From: Acridotheres tristis
Taxonomy: Eukaryota; Chordata; Aves; Passeriformes; Sturnidae
Reading direction: 5' to 3'
DNA: 64,000 nucleotides
Assembly: GCA_037013685.1 (NCBI GenBank)
Contig: CM072894.1
Location: 4,218,841 to 4,282,840 of the forward strand
Part shown: piece after piece, positions 1 through 64,000 of the stretch
How positions within the stretch are numbered: position 1 is the first letter of the stretch
Layout of the letters: every line of letters starts with the position of its first letter
The notes under the pieces: generated by a model
Databases searched by the model: none
Seen by the model: the letters and a program-made list of their open reading frames with translations, nothing else
Told to the model about the DNA's origin: nothing
Translations under genes and position numbers: made by a program

Positions 1-371
1 ATTTAACATCAAAATAGTTAAAGATGAGAGAAGATATCAGACCCAGTACATGGGACGAGGTGCAGGTCCCAGTGCTGTCCGTTCCATTCCAAACTGATGA
101 ATTTTGGGAAGGACAGCAGCCCACAGTGAAACAAAGCTGATAGACAAAGCAAGCAGACTCTCTTCAACCTCAGTGTGAAGGCAGGGGAGGATGCTCTTTG
201 CCTCACAGGGAGGGAGGGCTGTGTGAGGAAGGGTGGCAGGAGCCAGCCCACACCCTCTGACAAGCCAGGTTATTTGCCCTGGTTGCCACTGCCACGATGG
301 CCACAGCAGAGATGCAGGACCCACACACCTCAGCCCAGCACGGGCCCTGCCACACTCACAGCAGCTCTTAC
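1..371 (-). other. CPS1: CPS1 intron 31 (partial)
   Basis: Starts with the donor GTAAGA at 371. Unique sequence, slightly GC-richer near the exon. No further exon, RNA gene or repeat seen. Confidence 0.7.
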
Positions 372-62892
<62,521 letters not shown>

Positions 62893-64000
62893 CTAGGTGA
62901 AGAAACACTAGAAGATGAGTACATTGGTCTGGAGTCAAAAGAAAAACAAAAGACCCAGTGAAAACAAGGCAGGTCTGAATTCCCATATGACAAAAAGACA
63001 GAAGTGGTATTCATGTGAAGATATTCTCAGAATAAAAGCAAGCATCTGTGAATATGCCCTGACTTTGCCATTTGTGGTTAAACATCTGACATGGAGAACA
63101 AGGAAAGACTTTGGCTTATCATATATTATTTAAGAAAGGCACAGAAGGTATCAACAAACTCAGAGTCCTGTGACTTAACATGAGAAACCAGTACAGAGAG
63201 GGCAGGGAGATGTCAGCCCTGCACAGTTCATCACTGGAGCCTCTGTCAGCAGCTTGGCCTGGCCCTGGGCACAGCCCTGGGCAGTGCTCTGCCCCTGCTG
63301 TGCCCTGTGCTCTAACAGCTTTCCCTTCTCACTGGCATCAGAAGGCTCCAGTTGAAAAGCTGGCAGACAACAGAGCTGTTTGCCCAGCCTTTGTCCCTTC
63401 CACATCTTGGGATGTTCAGGGCTGTAACTGCTCTTTTGGTGGGGGAGGACACAGACAAGTCCTTGGGGTTCCTCATCACTACTCTGAGTCCTCTCTCACC
63501 TGCTCTGCCAACAAACCCTGCCATGGTCCCACGTCTGTAGTTTCTCCCAGCAGAGGCCTGGCCTCTCCTCTAGGCAATCTCCACGTTCCCACCCACAGAA
63601 CACCATTCATTCCACCTGCCAAGGCTCCCAAGTGCTTGGAAGCTGGTTTGTGTATCCCTGAAGAAGGCAAGTTGAATACAATGCTTTGGGATTCAGCATT
63701 CCACCCCCGGTCACAGGGCCCCAGATCATGTCCTATCATTAGCCCAGCAGTTTGTTAAGCACCTGCCTGAATGCCCTTCTCAGCAAGGACAGATCTAAAA
63801 GCACATTGGAACACTCTCCTACAGTGGAGGACCAAACCTAGGATTCCACAAAGGATCATCTCTGGACCTAGTAGATCCAATCTCACTTTCAACCACATAT
63901 AGGGTAAATATGGTGTATTTGCTCCTATTCTTCAGCTTTAAATTAACACACAGTCCTTCACTTTCTCCCTTATACTGTAGTGTACTGTTGCAAATATCCC
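62893..64000 (-). other. CPS1: CPS1 intron 2 (partial)
   Basis: Sequence upstream of the first exon in the window. GC-richer between 63200 and 63600 but with no recognisable exon; the preceding CPS1 exon, which should end in a Gly codon split after GG, was not found here. Confidence 0.6.

Noticed and set aside
63180..63758. 192-codon plus-strand open frame in intron 2
   Set aside because: Low-complexity Ser/Pro-rich translation of a GC-richer intron with an overlapping open frame on the other strand; no family features.

Overview
The window is part of a vertebrate, almost certainly avian, nuclear genome. Evidence for a bird: several copies of the 3' end of the CR1 non-LTR retrotransposon (ending near ATTCTATGATT), one long degraded solo LTR of a type I know from bird genomes, and a CpG-poor background. 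A songbird is plausible but not shown.

One gene fills the window: CPS1, mitochondrial carbamoyl-phosphate synthetase 1, on the minus strand. I could place 29 consecutive coding exons between 62892 (5' side) and 372 (3' side), each with GT-AG borders. Their lengths sum to 3,523 bases, which is 1,174 codons plus one base finishing a Gly codon, and they join in one frame with no stop or frameshift. They cover about human residues 80-1252 (presumed exons 3-31 of 38). The mitochondrial targeting peptide and the first two exons lie beyond 64000. The last exons, including the C-terminal N-acetylglutamate-binding domain, lie before position 1. Human numbering is by my own count from memory of the human protein; it agrees with landmark positions Ser294, His337, Leu390, Arg721, Arg850 and Ser913.

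Layout in gene order: amidotransferase-like subunit region (62892 to about 49234, exons 3-12), first ATP-grasp synthetase half (48579 to about 36004, exons 13-20), oligomerisation linker (32048-18751, exons 21-23), and second ATP-grasp half (18228-372, exons 24-31). Introns run from about 0.36 kb to 11.3 kb. The largest (20658-31929) holds most of the mobile-element material: an antisense solo LTR, a GATA microsatellite and CR1 pieces, one of which is split by a further insertion.

The most notable biology is in the amidotransferase part. The nucleophile Cys is Ser, as in mammalian CPS1. In addition, the His and Glu of the usual catalytic triad read Tyr and Asp here (QF-YPD in place of QF-HPE), so all three triad positions are changed while the frame stays open and the synthetase exons look strongly conserved. 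Birds excrete uric acid and are generally described as lacking a working hepatic urea cycle, so an intact CPS1 frame with a dead glutaminase is worth a comparative look. I found no second protein-coding gene, no RNA gene and no evidence of a new multi-gene system.
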